This document shows positions 9,542-19,179 of a stretch of 64,000 nucleotides of DNA, one piece after another. Position 1 is the first letter of the stretch. Every line of letters begins with the position of its first letter. The translations under genes were made by a program, and so were the position numbers. The notes under the pieces were generated by a model. The model saw nothing but the letters and a program-made list of their open reading frames with translations, was not told the DNA's origin and made no database searches. Origin of the DNA: Putridiphycobacter sp045107045 (GTDB taxonomy: Bacteria > Bacteroidota > Bacteroidia > Flavobacteriales_D > Crocinitomicaceae); contig JBGCFR010000027.1 of assembly GCA_045107045.1 (NCBI GenBank), forward strand, positions 1 through 64,000. Reading direction: 5' to 3'.

Positions 9542-9602
9542 TCAATAAAAAGTTTTAAAATTAGGATAAAAAAACAGAGAATATTGGATTGCCTTTTTAA
9601 CA

Positions 9603-9632
9603 CAAAAAAGCCTGATCAAACTTGAACAGGCT
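9603..9632 (-). terminator. Terminator of the transaldolase gene
   Basis: AGCCTG (9609-9614) pairs with CAGGCT (9627-9632) around a 12-nt loop. On the minus strand the stem is followed by TTTTTT. It lies 24 bp beyond the tal stop codon. Confidence 0.8.
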
Positions 9633-9655
9633 CATATTTATAAATATGTAATCTA

Positions 9656-10312
9656 TTATCCGTTTCCTTTAGCATAATCTGCCAAAAATTTCTCTAATCC
9701 GCTATCAGTTAATGGGTGTTTTAATAAGCCCATAATTGCACTTAATGGTCCAGTCATGACATCAGAACCAATTTCAGCACAGTTAATAATATGCATAGTA
9801 TGACGAACTGATGCAGCTAGAATTTGTGTGTCAAAGTTGTAGTTGTCATAAATAATTCTAATCTGAGCAATTAAATCAAGTCCATTTGTTGATATGTCAT
9901 CAAGTCTACCAATAAATGGCGATAAATACGTTGCTCCTGCTTTTGCAGCTAATAGTGCTTGACCGGCTGAAAATACTAGGGTGCAATTCGTTTTTATGCC
10001 TTTGTCAGAAAAGTATTTTATTGCTTTTATACCATCTTTAATCATAGGGATCTTTACGACAATATTTGGATGTAATTGTGCTAAAGCATCCCCTTCTTTA
10101 ATCATTCCTTCATAGTCAGTAGCAATTACTTCAGCACTAACTGGGCCATCTACAATTTGACAAATATCTACATAGTGCTTTAAAATATTGTCTTTTCCTG
10201 TAATGCCTTCTTTAGCCATTAATGATGGGTTGGTGGTTACTCCATCTAATATTCCTAAGTCGTTTGCCTCTTTAATTTCAGTTAAATTGGCAGTATCAAT
10301 AAAAAATTTCAT
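9656..10312 (-). CDS. tal: Transaldolase (short TalC-type)
   Basis: Pentose-phosphate pathway enzyme of 218 aa that transfers a dihydroxyacetone unit between sugar phosphates. It is a short TIM-barrel form starting MKFFIDTANL. The Schiff-base lysine is Lys87 in VVKIPM. Two positions separate transaldolases from fructose-6-phosphate aldolases in this family: Glu61 (SAEVIATD, where FSA has Gln) and Phe133 (LSPFIGRLDD, where FSA has Tyr). Both favour transaldolase, even though many databases label close relatives fsa. It is monocistronic, with a promoter upstream and a terminator downstream. Confidence 0.93.
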   Translation of the reverse strand: MKFFIDTANLTEIKEANDLGILDGVTTNPSLMAKEGITGKDNILKHYVDICQIVDGPVSAEVIATDYEGMIKEGDALAQLHPNIVVKIPMIKDGIKAIKYFSDKGIKTNCTLVFSAGQALLAAKAGATYLSPFIGRLDDISTNGLDLIAQIRIIYDNYNFDTQILAASVRHTMHIINCAEIGSDVMTGPLSAIMGLLKHPLTDSGLEKFLADYAKGNG

Positions 10313-10334
10313 AATAGTTTATGCTTGTTTGATG

Positions 10335-10368
10335 CAAAGATAACAGTCATTGCCAAATTTAGATCAAA
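10335..10368 (-). promoter_or_regulatory. Bacteroidota promoter of tal
   Basis: On the minus strand TTTG (10368-10365) is followed after 22 bp by TATCTTTG (10342-10335), matching the TTTG / TAnnTTTG promoter layout. The -7 box ends 22 bp before the tal ATG. Confidence 0.65.
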
Positions 10369-10459
10369 ATTCTATCAACAGGATATTAACGGTTCGGTAG
10401 ATATGACAATAAAAGATCATGTTTATCAAATATTAGTGTGTTTTTCAGTCAACTTGTCA

Positions 10460-10467
10460 TAGTTTTG
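10460..10467 (+). promoter_or_regulatory. Candidate -7 box for secA
   Basis: TAGTTTTG matches TAnnTTTG, 92 bp before the secA start. It would give a leader of about 85 nt, long for this window. No convincing -33 box was seen. Confidence 0.35.
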
Positions 10468-10559
10468 AAATTGGAACAATAATCGCTAGGAACTTAGCAT
10501 AAAAATACTTGCTATATTAATTTAACTGATTAATTTTAGCGACTCAAAAATAACTGATA

Positions 10560-13500
10560 ATGCTCACCATATTTAAAAAAATTCTAGGAAGTAAGGAAAA
10601 GAAAGACGAAAAAATCTTCAGGCCTTATATTGACAAGGTTAACAAAGAGTTTGAAAAACTAGATGGTTTAACAAATGATGAGTTAAGAGCTAAAACGACT
10701 GATTTTAAAAATAGAATCAATGCTTATACTAAAAGTACTGATGATCAAATTTTGGAATTAAAGAAAAAGGTAGAAGATAATCCGAATATGGACTTTCATG
10801 AAAAAGATAATATTTTCAATGAAGTTGATAAACTGATTAAAGTTGTTGATGAGAAAATAGAGGAGGTATTGGAAGATTTATTGCCAGAAGCGTTTGCTGT
10901 GGTAAAAGAAACGGCCAGAAGATTTGCGGAAAATGACACCTTAGAAGTGACTGTTCAAGAGTTTGATAAAGAATTAGCGAATAGGAAAGGACATATTAGT
11001 ATAAATGGTGATAAAGCAACCTGGAATATGTCTTGGGATGCTGCCGGCACACCAATTACTTGGAATATGGTGCATTATGATGTGCAACTTTATGGAGGAG
11101 CTGTTTTACACAAGGGAAACGTTGCGGAAATGCAGACTGGTGAAGGTAAGACTTTAGTAGCGACTTTGCCAGTTTATTTAAATGCCCTAGCGGGTAAAGG
11201 TGTCCACTTGGTAACCGTTAATGATTATTTAGCTAAAAGGGATTCTGAATGGATGGGTCCTCTCTATGAATTTCATGGTCTATCGGTAGATTGTATTGAT
11301 AAACATCAGCCAAACTCTGCAGAAAGAAAGAAAGCTTACGGGGCTGATGTAACATTTGGAACAAATAATGAGTTTGGATTTGATTATTTAAGAGATAATA
11401 TGACATCTGATCCTGAGTCCATTGTTCAGCCAAAACCGCATTATGCAATTGTTGATGAAGTAGATTCAGTACTAATTGATGATGCTAGAACTCCATTGAT
11501 TATTTCAGGGCCTACTGCAGGAGGAGATCAGCAAGAGTACCAAGGACTAAAACCAAAAGTAGAACAGATTGTTGCAGCTCAACGAAAATTAGTCAATGAC
11601 CTATTAATTGAAGCTAAGCAAAAATTAAAAGGTATTGAGGATGGCTCAGCAACAAAAGAAGAAATTGAAGAGGGCGGAATTGCCTTATTAAGGACTTTTA
11701 GGGGGTTGCCAAAGAATACCGCTTTAATTAAGTATTTAAGTGAACCTGGTATAAGAGCGCAATTGCAAAAAACAGAAAATTTCTATTTGCAAGACCGTGA
11801 AAAGGAAATGCCGAAAATTGATAAGGAATTGTATTTTACTATTAGTGAAAAACAAAATTCTATTCAATTAACCGATATGGGAATCGACCTTCTATCAAAG
11901 GGTGAAAATAGTAATTATTACATCCTTCCAGATCTTTCAATTGTTTTAAATGAAATTGAAAAAGAAGGTTTACCAAAAGATAAGGAGTTAGAAAAAAGAG
12001 AGCAATTAATTAAAGATTATACTATAAAATCAGAACGGATTCATAGTATAAATCAATTACTAAAAGCATATACTTTATTTGCTAAAGGCGACGAATATGT
12101 TGTTATGAATGGTAAAGTAATGATTGTTGATGAGTCTACTGGTCGTATGATGGAAGGTCGCCGTTTTTCAGATGGATTGCACCAGGCACTTGAAGCTAAA
12201 GAAAATGTAAAAATAGAAGCTGCAACGCAAACATATGCCACTGTAACCTTACAAAACTTTTTTAGAATGTACCATAAATTGTCAGGAATGACAGGTACAG
12301 CAGAAACTGAAGCACAAGAACTTTGGGATATTTATAAATTAGATGTTGTAATTATCCCAACTAATCGTCCTATTGCCAGAAAAGATCAGGAAGACATGGT
12401 CTATAAAACAGCAAGAGAAAAATTTAATGCTGTAATAGAAGAAATTGATAGAATAGTTAAAGAAGGTCGACCAGTTTTGGTTGGTACAACCACTGTAGAG
12501 TATTCAGAGTTATTAAGTAGAATGCTTTCAATGCGCAAAATTCAACATAGCGTTTTGAATGCTAAATATCACCAGCAAGAAGCCGAAATTGTTGCTGAGG
12601 CAGGTAATGCAGGTAAGGTAACTATTGCTACAAACATGGCCGGAAGGGGTACGGATATTAAACTGAGTGATGAAGTTAAGGCAGCTGGAGGTTTAGCAAT
12701 TGTTGGTACTGAACGCCATGATTCTCGTCGAGTTGACCGTCAGTTAAGAGGTAGGGCAGGACGTCAAGGTGATCCAGGTTCTTCACAGTTTTTTGTTTCT
12801 CTTGAAGATGGTTTAATGCGTAAATTCGGGTCTGAAAGAATAGCAAAAATTATGGACCGAATGGGCTATAAAGAAGGAGAGGTTATTCAGCACGGTATGA
12901 TTTCAAAATCGATTGAACGAGCACAAAAGAAAGTGGAGGAGAATAACTTTGGAACACGTAAACATTTATTAGAATATGATGATGTGATGAATGCGCAAAG
13001 AAATGCCATATATCGTCGACGAAAAAATGCTTTGTTAGGTGATAGAATTGGGTTGGATGTTTCTAATATGTTTTATGATGTAATAGAAGATATTGTAAAT
13101 GATAATTTTCCAAAGAAAGATTATTCGAATTTTGAATTTGAAGTAGCGCGTTTTTTAAGAATTGATACACCAGTTTCAGAAGAAGAATTTAAAACAATAA
13201 ATCCTAGTGATTTGATAGATTCATTGTATGATAAAACGATTGAGGCATACAATACAAAATCAAACAAATTAATAGCTCAAGCAAAGCCTGTACTTGAACA
13301 AGTATTAAAAAACGAAGGCGAAAAGTATAAAAATATGGCTTTTCCAATATCTGATAAGGAAAAATCACTAAACGTTGTCGTACCGCTGGAAGAAGGAGTG
13401 AAATCAGAAGGGAAGATTTTAAAGCGACAGATTGAGAAAATGATTACGCTTGGTTTTATCGATAATGAATGGAAAGAACATTTAAGAAAAATGGATGATT

Positions 13501-13952
13501 TGAGGACATCAGTTCAACATGCATCTATTGAACAAAAAGATCCGCTAGTTATTTATAAGAAAGAGGCTTTTGATTTATTTAGTATCATGACGGGGAAAAT
13601 GAGTAAGGAAGTCATATCATTTTTAGTTAGAGCGGATTTACCTGAGGGAGCCGCTGCGAACCCTAATCAGACTGAGGTAGTTGATTTTGAAGAAGTGGGA
13701 CATGCATTTGATAACGGAAGCGTTTCAAGTACTCCAGCTCCTGAGTTTTCGGGAAGTGAAGGTTATTCAGAGGCAAGCGCGAATTCAGGAAATCAAGGGC
13801 CACCAAAGCGAAAACCAATGGTAGCAGAACAGAAAATAGGAAGAAATGAGAAAGTGACTATTCGTCACATGCAATCTGGTGAAGTTAAAGAAATGAAATT
13901 TAAACAAGCTGAGCTATTGTTAAAAACAAGGGCATGGGTGCTTGTTAAATAA
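10560..13952 (+). CDS. secA: Preprotein translocase ATPase SecA
   Basis: Motor ATPase of the Sec channel, which feeds all the exported proteins in this window. It has 1130 aa, long for SecA but normal for Bacteroidota, with extra helical insertions near 55-105 and 335-400. Walker A is MQTGEGKT (191-198) and the DEAD motif is DEVD (299-302) followed by DDARTPLIISG. The second ATPase half shows TNMAGRGTDIKL and QLRGRAGRQGDPGSS. The helical scaffold and wing domains follow. The C-terminus lacks the CxCxnCH zinc motif seen in proteobacterial SecA and ends KTRAWVLVK. A terminator follows directly. Confidence 0.98.
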   Translation: MLTIFKKILGSKEKKDEKIFRPYIDKVNKEFEKLDGLTNDELRAKTTDFKNRINAYTKSTDDQILELKKKVEDNPNMDFHEKDNIFNEVDKLIKVVDEKIEEVLEDLLPEAFAVVKETARRFAENDTLEVTVQEFDKELANRKGHISINGDKATWNMSWDAAGTPITWNMVHYDVQLYGGAVLHKGNVAEMQTGEGKTLVATLPVYLNALAGKGVHLVTVNDYLAKRDSEWMGPLYEFHGLSVDCIDKHQPNSAERKKAYGADVTFGTNNEFGFDYLRDNMTSDPESIVQPKPHYAIVDEVDSVLIDDARTPLIISGPTAGGDQQEYQGLKPKVEQIVAAQRKLVNDLLIEAKQKLKGIEDGSATKEEIEEGGIALLRTFRGLPKNTALIKYLSEPGIRAQLQKTENFYLQDREKEMPKIDKELYFTISEKQNSIQLTDMGIDLLSKGENSNYYILPDLSIVLNEIEKEGLPKDKELEKREQLIKDYTIKSERIHSINQLLKAYTLFAKGDEYVVMNGKVMIVDESTGRMMEGRRFSDGLHQALEAKENVKIEAATQTYATVTLQNFFRMYHKLSGMTGTAETEAQELWDIYKLDVVIIPTNRPIARKDQEDMVYKTAREKFNAVIEEIDRIVKEGRPVLVGTTTVEYSELLSRMLSMRKIQHSVLNAKYHQQEAEIVAEAGNAGKVTIATNMAGRGTDIKLSDEVKAAGGLAIVGTERHDSRRVDRQLRGRAGRQGDPGSSQFFVSLEDGLMRKFGSERIAKIMDRMGYKEGEVIQHGMISKSIERAQKKVEENNFGTRKHLLEYDDVMNAQRNAIYRRRKNALLGDRIGLDVSNMFYDVIEDIVNDNFPKKDYSNFEFEVARFLRIDTPVSEEEFKTINPSDLIDSLYDKTIEAYNTKSNKLIAQAKPVLEQVLKNEGEKYKNMAFPISDKEKSLNVVVPLEEGVKSEGKILKRQIEKMITLGFIDNEWKEHLRKMDDLRTSVQHASIEQKDPLVIYKKEAFDLFSIMTGKMSKEVISFLVRADLPEGAAANPNQTEVVDFEEVGHAFDNGSVSSTPAPEFSGSEGYSEASANSGNQGPPKRKPMVAEQKIGRNEKVTIRHMQSGEVKEMKFKQAELLLKTRAWVLVK

Positions 13953-13975
13953 TAATATTAGAATAATTTGAAATA

Positions 13976-14004
13976 AAAAGGGCGTTTTAGGACGTCCTTT
14001 TTTA
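13976..14004 (+). terminator. Terminator of secA
   Basis: AAAAGGGCGT (13976-13985) pairs with ACGTCCTTTT (13992-14001), including one G-U pair, around a TTTAGG loop, and is followed by more T residues. Confidence 0.8.
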
Positions 14005-14053
14005 ATTTTCATTCTTATTTTTAAACTTATATTTACGGCTTAATTGTACTTAT

Positions 14054-16003
14054 TTGAAATTATCAGTTATCATAGTGAATTATAATGTGGCCTATTTTTT
14101 AGAGCAATGTTTAAATTCAACATATAAAGCCCTTGAGAAAGTAAGTGGTGAAGTATTTGTGGTAGATAATAATTCAATTGATGGATCTGTAGAAATGGTT
14201 CAGCAAAAGTTTCCCAATGTTCATTTAATTGCAAATCATGATAATCCTGGTTTTTCAGTCGCCAATAATCAGGCCATAGAAATAGCAAATGGAGAGTATG
14301 TTTTACTGCTAAATCCAGATACTGTTGTTGAGGAAGATACATTTCAACAAGTCATAGAATTTATGGATGATCATCAAGATGCAGGTGGTCTAGGGGTTAA
14401 AATGATTGATGGTAAAGGTGTTTTTTTACCAGAGTCAAAGCGTGGTTTACCAACTCCAAGGGTCGCTTTCTATAAAATTTTCGGACTATCAAGATTGTTT
14501 CCAAAGTCAAAAAGGTTTGGAAAATACCATTTATCCTATCTTGATAGAGATGAGGTGCACAGCATTGATGTGTTGTCGGGGGCATTTATGCTGATGAGGA
14601 AAAAAGCATTGGATAAAGTTGGTTTATTAGATGAGACTTTCTTTATGTATGGTGAGGATATTGATTTGAGCTATCGATTAATTTTAGGTGGATATAAAAA
14701 TTATTACTACCCTAAGACTAGAATTATACACTATAAAGGAGAGAGCACCAAAAAGAGTAGTGTTAATTATGTATTCGTTTTTTACAATGCAATGATCATT
14801 TTTGCTAAAAAACACTTTTCTCAGAAAAATGCTAAATTATTCTCTTTCTTAATAAATATCGCCATTTATTTCCGAGCTGGCTTGGCGCTATTGTCTCGTT
14901 TGGTTAAACGGTTATTGCTTCCTTTTATTGATTATTCTATATTGTTAACAGGTTTATTCTTGATTACTTATTTTTATGAAACAATAAAGGAAATGACTTT
15001 TCCGCAGGTTGTTATTAACTGGAGCTTGCCAATTTACACTCTAATTTGGATTGTTTCTCAACTTTTTTCCGGAGGTTATGATAAACCAGTTAAATTAATA
15101 AAGCACGTTTTGGGAGGATTAGTTGGTACTGGATTAATACTTGTTGCTTATGCTCTGCTAGCTAAAGATTTCCAGTTTTCACGCTTAATTATATTACTTG
15201 GTGGTACCTTTGTTATTCTTTACTATCTACTGTCACGTTTGTTGTTGCATAAGATTGGTGGTGAGCGGTATAAAATTGGTGGTAAAAATCAAGTAAACTT
15301 AGTAGTTGTGGGTGATGAGGACGAGACGGAAAGAGTTAAAAACATACTTTTACAATCGAATACATTGGTAAAATCTATTCTATTTTTGTCTCCTAACGAA
15401 GAGAAAATAAATGAGCATTACGTTGGCACATTTAATCAATTGGATCAGGTTATAGATATTCATCATATTAATGAAGTTATTTTTTGTGCGAAAAATGTTT
15501 CAGCTGAATCTACAATTAACCAAATGATGAGACTAGATTCAAAACAATTAGATTTTAAAATTTCTCAACCAGAATCAGCATATGTAATAGGCAGCAGTAC
15601 TATTGATGCTAAGGATGATCTATATATGATGGATATTAATCAGATTGATAAGCCTGCCAATGTTAGAAATAAGAGATTTATTGATATTCTTCTCTCAGTT
15701 CTCTTTATTCTGTTAAGCCCAATCCTGTTATGGTTTTTTAAATCAAAGGGTATATTTTTAAACAATATGTTTCAAATATTCTTCGGTAAAAAATCATTTG
15801 TAGGATATACTCAAGTTAAACACTCTGAGAGTTTAAAACTTCCCAAAATTAAGCGTGGTATTTTATCACCAGCAGCCTTACTGCTTAAGCCAAATGAATC
15901 AGCTGATGTTATTGCACGAATGAACTTAATCTATGCTAAAAATCATTCGGTTTTAACTGATTTAAAAATCATAAAAAAGAGCTTGAGTAAGCTTGATCAA
16001 TAA
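14054..16003 (+). CDS. GT2 glycosyltransferase fused to a degenerate sugar-transferase-like membrane region
   Basis: Membrane protein of 649 aa starting at TTG; no in-frame ATG lies upstream and MKLSVIIVNYNV is the canonical start of GT2 enzymes. Residues 1-250 are a complete GT2 domain (VVDNNSIDGS, LLLNPDT as the DxD-type motif, GEDIDLSYRL). Then come about five membrane helices (roughly 265-400) and a Rossmann-like segment beginning NLVVVGDEDETERV, as in polyprenyl-phosphate glycosylphosphotransferases. The last 110 residues keep the outline of a bacterial sugar transferase (NKRFIDILLS, LPKIKRGILSP, NHSVLTDLKIIKKSL) but lack the usual KFRSM catalytic stretch. A role in surface polysaccharide synthesis is likely; the C-terminal part is probably non-catalytic. 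Confidence 0.82.
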   Translation: MKLSVIIVNYNVAYFLEQCLNSTYKALEKVSGEVFVVDNNSIDGSVEMVQQKFPNVHLIANHDNPGFSVANNQAIEIANGEYVLLLNPDTVVEEDTFQQVIEFMDDHQDAGGLGVKMIDGKGVFLPESKRGLPTPRVAFYKIFGLSRLFPKSKRFGKYHLSYLDRDEVHSIDVLSGAFMLMRKKALDKVGLLDETFFMYGEDIDLSYRLILGGYKNYYYPKTRIIHYKGESTKKSSVNYVFVFYNAMIIFAKKHFSQKNAKLFSFLINIAIYFRAGLALLSRLVKRLLLPFIDYSILLTGLFLITYFYETIKEMTFPQVVINWSLPIYTLIWIVSQLFSGGYDKPVKLIKHVLGGLVGTGLILVAYALLAKDFQFSRLIILLGGTFVILYYLLSRLLLHKIGGERYKIGGKNQVNLVVVGDEDETERVKNILLQSNTLVKSILFLSPNEEKINEHYVGTFNQLDQVIDIHHINEVIFCAKNVSAESTINQMMRLDSKQLDFKISQPESAYVIGSSTIDAKDDLYMMDINQIDKPANVRNKRFIDILLSVLFILLSPILLWFFKSKGIFLNNMFQIFFGKKSFVGYTQVKHSESLKLPKIKRGILSPAALLLKPNESADVIARMNLIYAKNHSVLTDLKIIKKSLSKLDQ

Positions 16004-16053
16004 CGAATTAAGTTTAGTTTATTAACAAAAGTCTAATGAAATGATTTCTGTCC

Positions 16054-16083
16054 TTCATTTGCTAAGTTATCATTCATTTGCTA
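16054..16083. repeat. Short direct repeat upstream of the PAS/PP2C gene
   Basis: TTCATTTGCTA occurs at 16054-16064 and again at 16073-16083, a 19-bp period, within the 152-bp spacer. The spacing of about two helical turns would suit a regulator binding site, but chance is possible. Confidence 0.25.
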
Positions 16084-16155
16084 TTTTCGAAGTGGTTAAT
16101 TACTTAATGTGTTCTTTTAATACAAATTAACTTAAACGATTTCAGCGACATTAGC

Positions 16156-18630
16156 ATGTTGCACAAAACAAACATGGTTAAATTAAATCCCCATAAAAAA
16201 GGAATTACATTATTCCTTTTACTAGCATTTGTTGCAGTAATATTTATTATTGTAAGTATTAATATTCTTTTTTCCGTGAGTAAGTTGCGACATGGAATCG
16301 AAAGTAATGTTAGATCAATTGGAGTCATTTCTCAAATAGAAAGTAAGGCGTTTGACTTTATCTCAGGAAAGTCTGAAATAAAGTCGGAAGATTTTAAATC
16401 AGATATTGAAGACTTGCTTTCAAAAACAGAAGATAAGTATCTTTTCGTAATCAAATCATTTGTTGGTGACATCAATACAATTAAGATCAGAGCAAGCCTT
16501 GAACTGAAAGCTATTGAACTGACTGTCCTTTGTAAAGAAGTGATTAGAAAGAAGCGAAATATTTTGTCAGTTTCGTCTACAGAATTATCTGCCTATTGGT
16601 TATATCTATATTTTTTAATAAGTACCGCCTGTCTGCTAGTTTTGATATTAGCTTTTATTGGGTATAAAATATTTAAAGCTAAAGAAGAGGTTTTCCAATT
16701 AAAGAGTCAAAATTCATTGTTACTAAATAATTCTATTGATTCCGTTATGTCATGCGATTTGAATGGGAGTGTTCTGGAATTAAACAAAGCCACTGAAAAT
16801 ATGTTTGGCTATTCACGTGAAGAAATTCTTAAATCAAATGTTGAGTTACTTTATGGCTCAAAAACTGAGCAACATAAAGTGCAAACTTCAATAATAAAAA
16901 CAGGCTCTTTTTCAGGTGAGATAATGAATATGCACAAAAGCGGTCGTATTTTCCATAGTTATTTATCAGCTAACTTGCTGTATGATGCTGACGGAGAAAA
17001 GATTGGTGTTATGGGAATTTCAAGAGATATTTCAACACAAAAAGAGCTAGAGGACCAATTTCAAATGATTGTAAGAAATGCTTCAGATATTATTTTTACA
17101 ACAGATGATAAATGGAAAATCACCTATATAAATGAAGCTGCTGTCAGGCTATTTGAATATGATATTAATGACCTAGTTGGCATGTCTATTTCAAAACTAG
17201 TGGTTCCTGACAATATGGGACGAGTAGCGGAATTTTACAAAAAACAATTTAAAGAAGGTATTGAAGAAACTTACTTAGAATTACAAATTGTTACTAGAAC
17301 TGGTAAACAGATTTGGGTTGGACAAAATGTTAGAATTGTTTATGATATATCCGATAAAAACAAAATTATTGGCTTTAATGGCATACAGCGAAATATAAAC
17401 GAACGAAAACAAGCAGAGCTAAAACTTGAAGTCAGTGAATCAAATTTCCGTTTAATTTCCGGAACAATAAATGATGTATTTTTCCTATATAATTTGAACA
17501 CAGATAAATACGAGTATGTTAGTTCCAACTGTTCGAAGATTTTAGGGGTAACTCAAGATTATTTTTACAGAGGTTCCAAGTATGTTAATGACTATGTTGT
17601 TCCGGAAGATAAAAAAATTGTCATGAATGCATTTAATCAGTTAAGTAATGGAGAGCCCTATGACATAGAATTTAGAATTCTCATTGATAATAATATTCAT
17701 TGGGTGAACGAGTGTGCATTTCCAATTTTTGATGATGAAGGTAAAGTGATTAAAAACTCAGGAACGTGCAGAGATATTACTGAAAGTGTTCTTGCAAAAA
17801 GTATAATTGACAAACAAAATGTTGAAATTGCAGAGAGCATACAATATTCAAAAATTATTTTGGATTCAACTTTACCAACAGAGGATGAGATATTTGAAAT
17901 ATTACCAGAGTCTTTCGTTTTTAGTAAACCAAAGAGTATTATTAGTGGTGATTTTTATATTGTGGATACTGTAGAGCTTGAGAATGGGCTTAGCTATAAA
18001 ATTTTTATAGTTGGTGACTGCACTGGACATGGAGTGCCAGGTGGTATTTTAAGTATTTTATGTAGTAGTTTGCTAAAAGATTCATTAACAAATTACTATG
18101 TTAAATCACCTGCGGATGCTTTAAACTTAGTTAGAGAAAAATTAATTAAATTTTTTAGATCCAGTCAATCCAGGACTGTAAGAGAGGGTATGGATATTGC
18201 ATTTTGTGCCCTAAATGAACGTGATAATATATTACATTATGCAGGGGCAAAAAATTCCTGCATTCTTATAAGAGATAATGAATTATTTGAATATAAGGGA
18301 GACGCACAGCATGTTGGTTACTCGTCTAATAAAATGCCTTTTACGTTGAATGAAATAGAAGTAAAAGAAGGAGATTCTATTTATCTATACTCTGATGGTT
18401 ATATGGATCAATTCGGAGGTCCGCGAAATAAGAAATTTATGAAGAAAAGGTTCCGTGAGCTTCTTTTTTCGCTTCACCATTTGCCTATTCAGGAACAACA
18501 TACCCAAATTGATCAAATTCTTAAGGACTGGCAAGGAGACACTGAACAGACAGATGATATTACTATTCTAGGTGTTCGTTTAACGGCAACAAGAAAAACA
18601 AAAGTAGTTGCTGAAACCGAAATAGGCTAA
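16156..18630 (+). CDS. Membrane sensor with three PAS domains and a SpoIIE-type PP2C phosphatase
   Basis: Signalling protein of 824 aa. Two membrane helices (about 17-40 and 149-170) bracket a small extracytoplasmic sensor. Three PAS domains follow (about 188-296, 303-420, 428-546). The C-terminal PP2C/SpoIIE-type serine phosphatase (about 555-815) shows the metal-binding motifs SGDFY (598-602), VGDCTGHGVPGG (619-630), SDGYMDQFGG and TDDITILGV. Such proteins usually dephosphorylate an anti-sigma-factor antagonist (STAS) or act in partner switching; no STAS or anti-sigma gene is adjacent, so the target is unknown. It ends at a strong shared terminator. Confidence 0.9.
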   Translation: MLHKTNMVKLNPHKKGITLFLLLAFVAVIFIIVSINILFSVSKLRHGIESNVRSIGVISQIESKAFDFISGKSEIKSEDFKSDIEDLLSKTEDKYLFVIKSFVGDINTIKIRASLELKAIELTVLCKEVIRKKRNILSVSSTELSAYWLYLYFLISTACLLVLILAFIGYKIFKAKEEVFQLKSQNSLLLNNSIDSVMSCDLNGSVLELNKATENMFGYSREEILKSNVELLYGSKTEQHKVQTSIIKTGSFSGEIMNMHKSGRIFHSYLSANLLYDADGEKIGVMGISRDISTQKELEDQFQMIVRNASDIIFTTDDKWKITYINEAAVRLFEYDINDLVGMSISKLVVPDNMGRVAEFYKKQFKEGIEETYLELQIVTRTGKQIWVGQNVRIVYDISDKNKIIGFNGIQRNINERKQAELKLEVSESNFRLISGTINDVFFLYNLNTDKYEYVSSNCSKILGVTQDYFYRGSKYVNDYVVPEDKKIVMNAFNQLSNGEPYDIEFRILIDNNIHWVNECAFPIFDDEGKVIKNSGTCRDITESVLAKSIIDKQNVEIAESIQYSKIILDSTLPTEDEIFEILPESFVFSKPKSIISGDFYIVDTVELENGLSYKIFIVGDCTGHGVPGGILSILCSSLLKDSLTNYYVKSPADALNLVREKLIKFFRSSQSRTVREGMDIAFCALNERDNILHYAGAKNSCILIRDNELFEYKGDAQHVGYSSNKMPFTLNEIEVKEGDSIYLYSDGYMDQFGGPRNKKFMKKRFRELLFSLHHLPIQEQHTQIDQILKDWQGDTEQTDDITILGVRLTATRKTKVVAETEIG

Positions 18631-18635
18631 TTAAA

Positions 18636-18668
18636 AAAGCAACATAACTATAGCCATGTTGCTTTCTA
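18636..18668. terminator. Bidirectional terminator between convergent genes
   Basis: AAAGCAACAT (18636-18645) pairs perfectly with ATGTTGCTTT (18656-18665) around a 10-nt loop. It lies between the PAS/PP2C stop and the TerB-like stop and is flanked by A and T runs, so it can serve both genes. Confidence 0.8.
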
Positions 18669-18686
18669 ATGACTGTGTTTTAATTG

Positions 18687-19103
18687 TTAATTCAATTCTG
18701 TAAGAATGGTGTCATTGTCCTCGCCTCTTTTAATTAAAGCAACAATACTTTCAAAATCTATGTCTTCCATAGATTTATAACCAAGTTGAACTACAAAATT
18801 TTCCATTAAATTCATTTCTTGTGGATCAATTTTGCTGTCAATAACCATCATTCTTACTAAATCCAAAAGCATTTCAAATCGCTCATCTTTTGAAACTGGT
18901 GGTATCATATAATGCGCCTTTGGGTCATCCATTATAGTTCCAATTTGTGTATAAGTCAAACCGATTTTTCTACCTAATTTATAAAGTAACGCTATTTCCG
19001 TATCATCTAAGTGTCCATCAGCATTGGCTAAAAGTACTAGATTCATAAATTGACCTTTATCTTGGGTTCTTTCACCACCTTCAAATAATTGAGCTATTGA
19101 CAT
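18687..19103 (-). CDS. TerB-family protein
   Basis: Small acidic cytoplasmic protein of 138 aa with the TerB (tellurite resistance, helical) fold. It carries two pseudo-repeated acidic motifs, NADGHLDDTE (about 28-37) and IDSKIDPQE (about 92-100), which match the paired metal-binding helical motifs of TerB. No other ter genes are near, so a tellurite role is not implied; stand-alone TerB proteins are common in Bacteroidota and of unknown function. It is divergent from the FAD oxidoreductase gene, and the two promoters share a 76-bp spacer. Confidence 0.82.
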   Translation of the reverse strand: MSIAQLFEGGERTQDKGQFMNLVLLANADGHLDDTEIALLYKLGRKIGLTYTQIGTIMDDPKAHYMIPPVSKDERFEMLLDLVRMMVIDSKIDPQEMNLMENFVVQLGYKSMEDIDFESIVALIKRGEDNDTILTELN

Positions 19104-19122
19104 AATTCATTAAAATTTGCAA

Positions 19123-19130
19123 CAAAAGTA
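19123..19130 (-). promoter_or_regulatory. Candidate -7 box for the TerB-like gene
   Basis: On the minus strand this reads TACTTTTG, a full match to TAnnTTTG, ending 19 bp before the ATG at 19103. A -33 box is not obvious. Confidence 0.45.
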
Positions 19131-19145
19131 CTATATTTTTTTAAA

Positions 19146-19173
19146 TTGAATCTTCTAAAATCATCTATCTTTG
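19146..19173 (+). promoter_or_regulatory. Promoter of the FAD oxidoreductase gene; fixes its start
   Basis: TTG (19146-19148) is followed after 17 bp by TATCTTTG (19166-19173). The -7 box ends only 6 bp before the ATG at 19180, so transcription should begin at or within about two bases of the start codon. It also rules out the in-frame TTG at 19171, which lies inside the box. Confidence 0.65.
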
Positions 19174-19179
19174 GCATCC

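Noticed and set aside
9656..10312. Fructose-6-phosphate aldolase instead of transaldolase
   Set aside because: Glu61 and Phe133 match the transaldolase pattern, not the Gln and Tyr of FSA enzymes.
19171..19173. TTG start for the FAD oxidoreductase
   Set aside because: The TTG is part of the TATCTTTG promoter box, upstream of the predicted transcription start.
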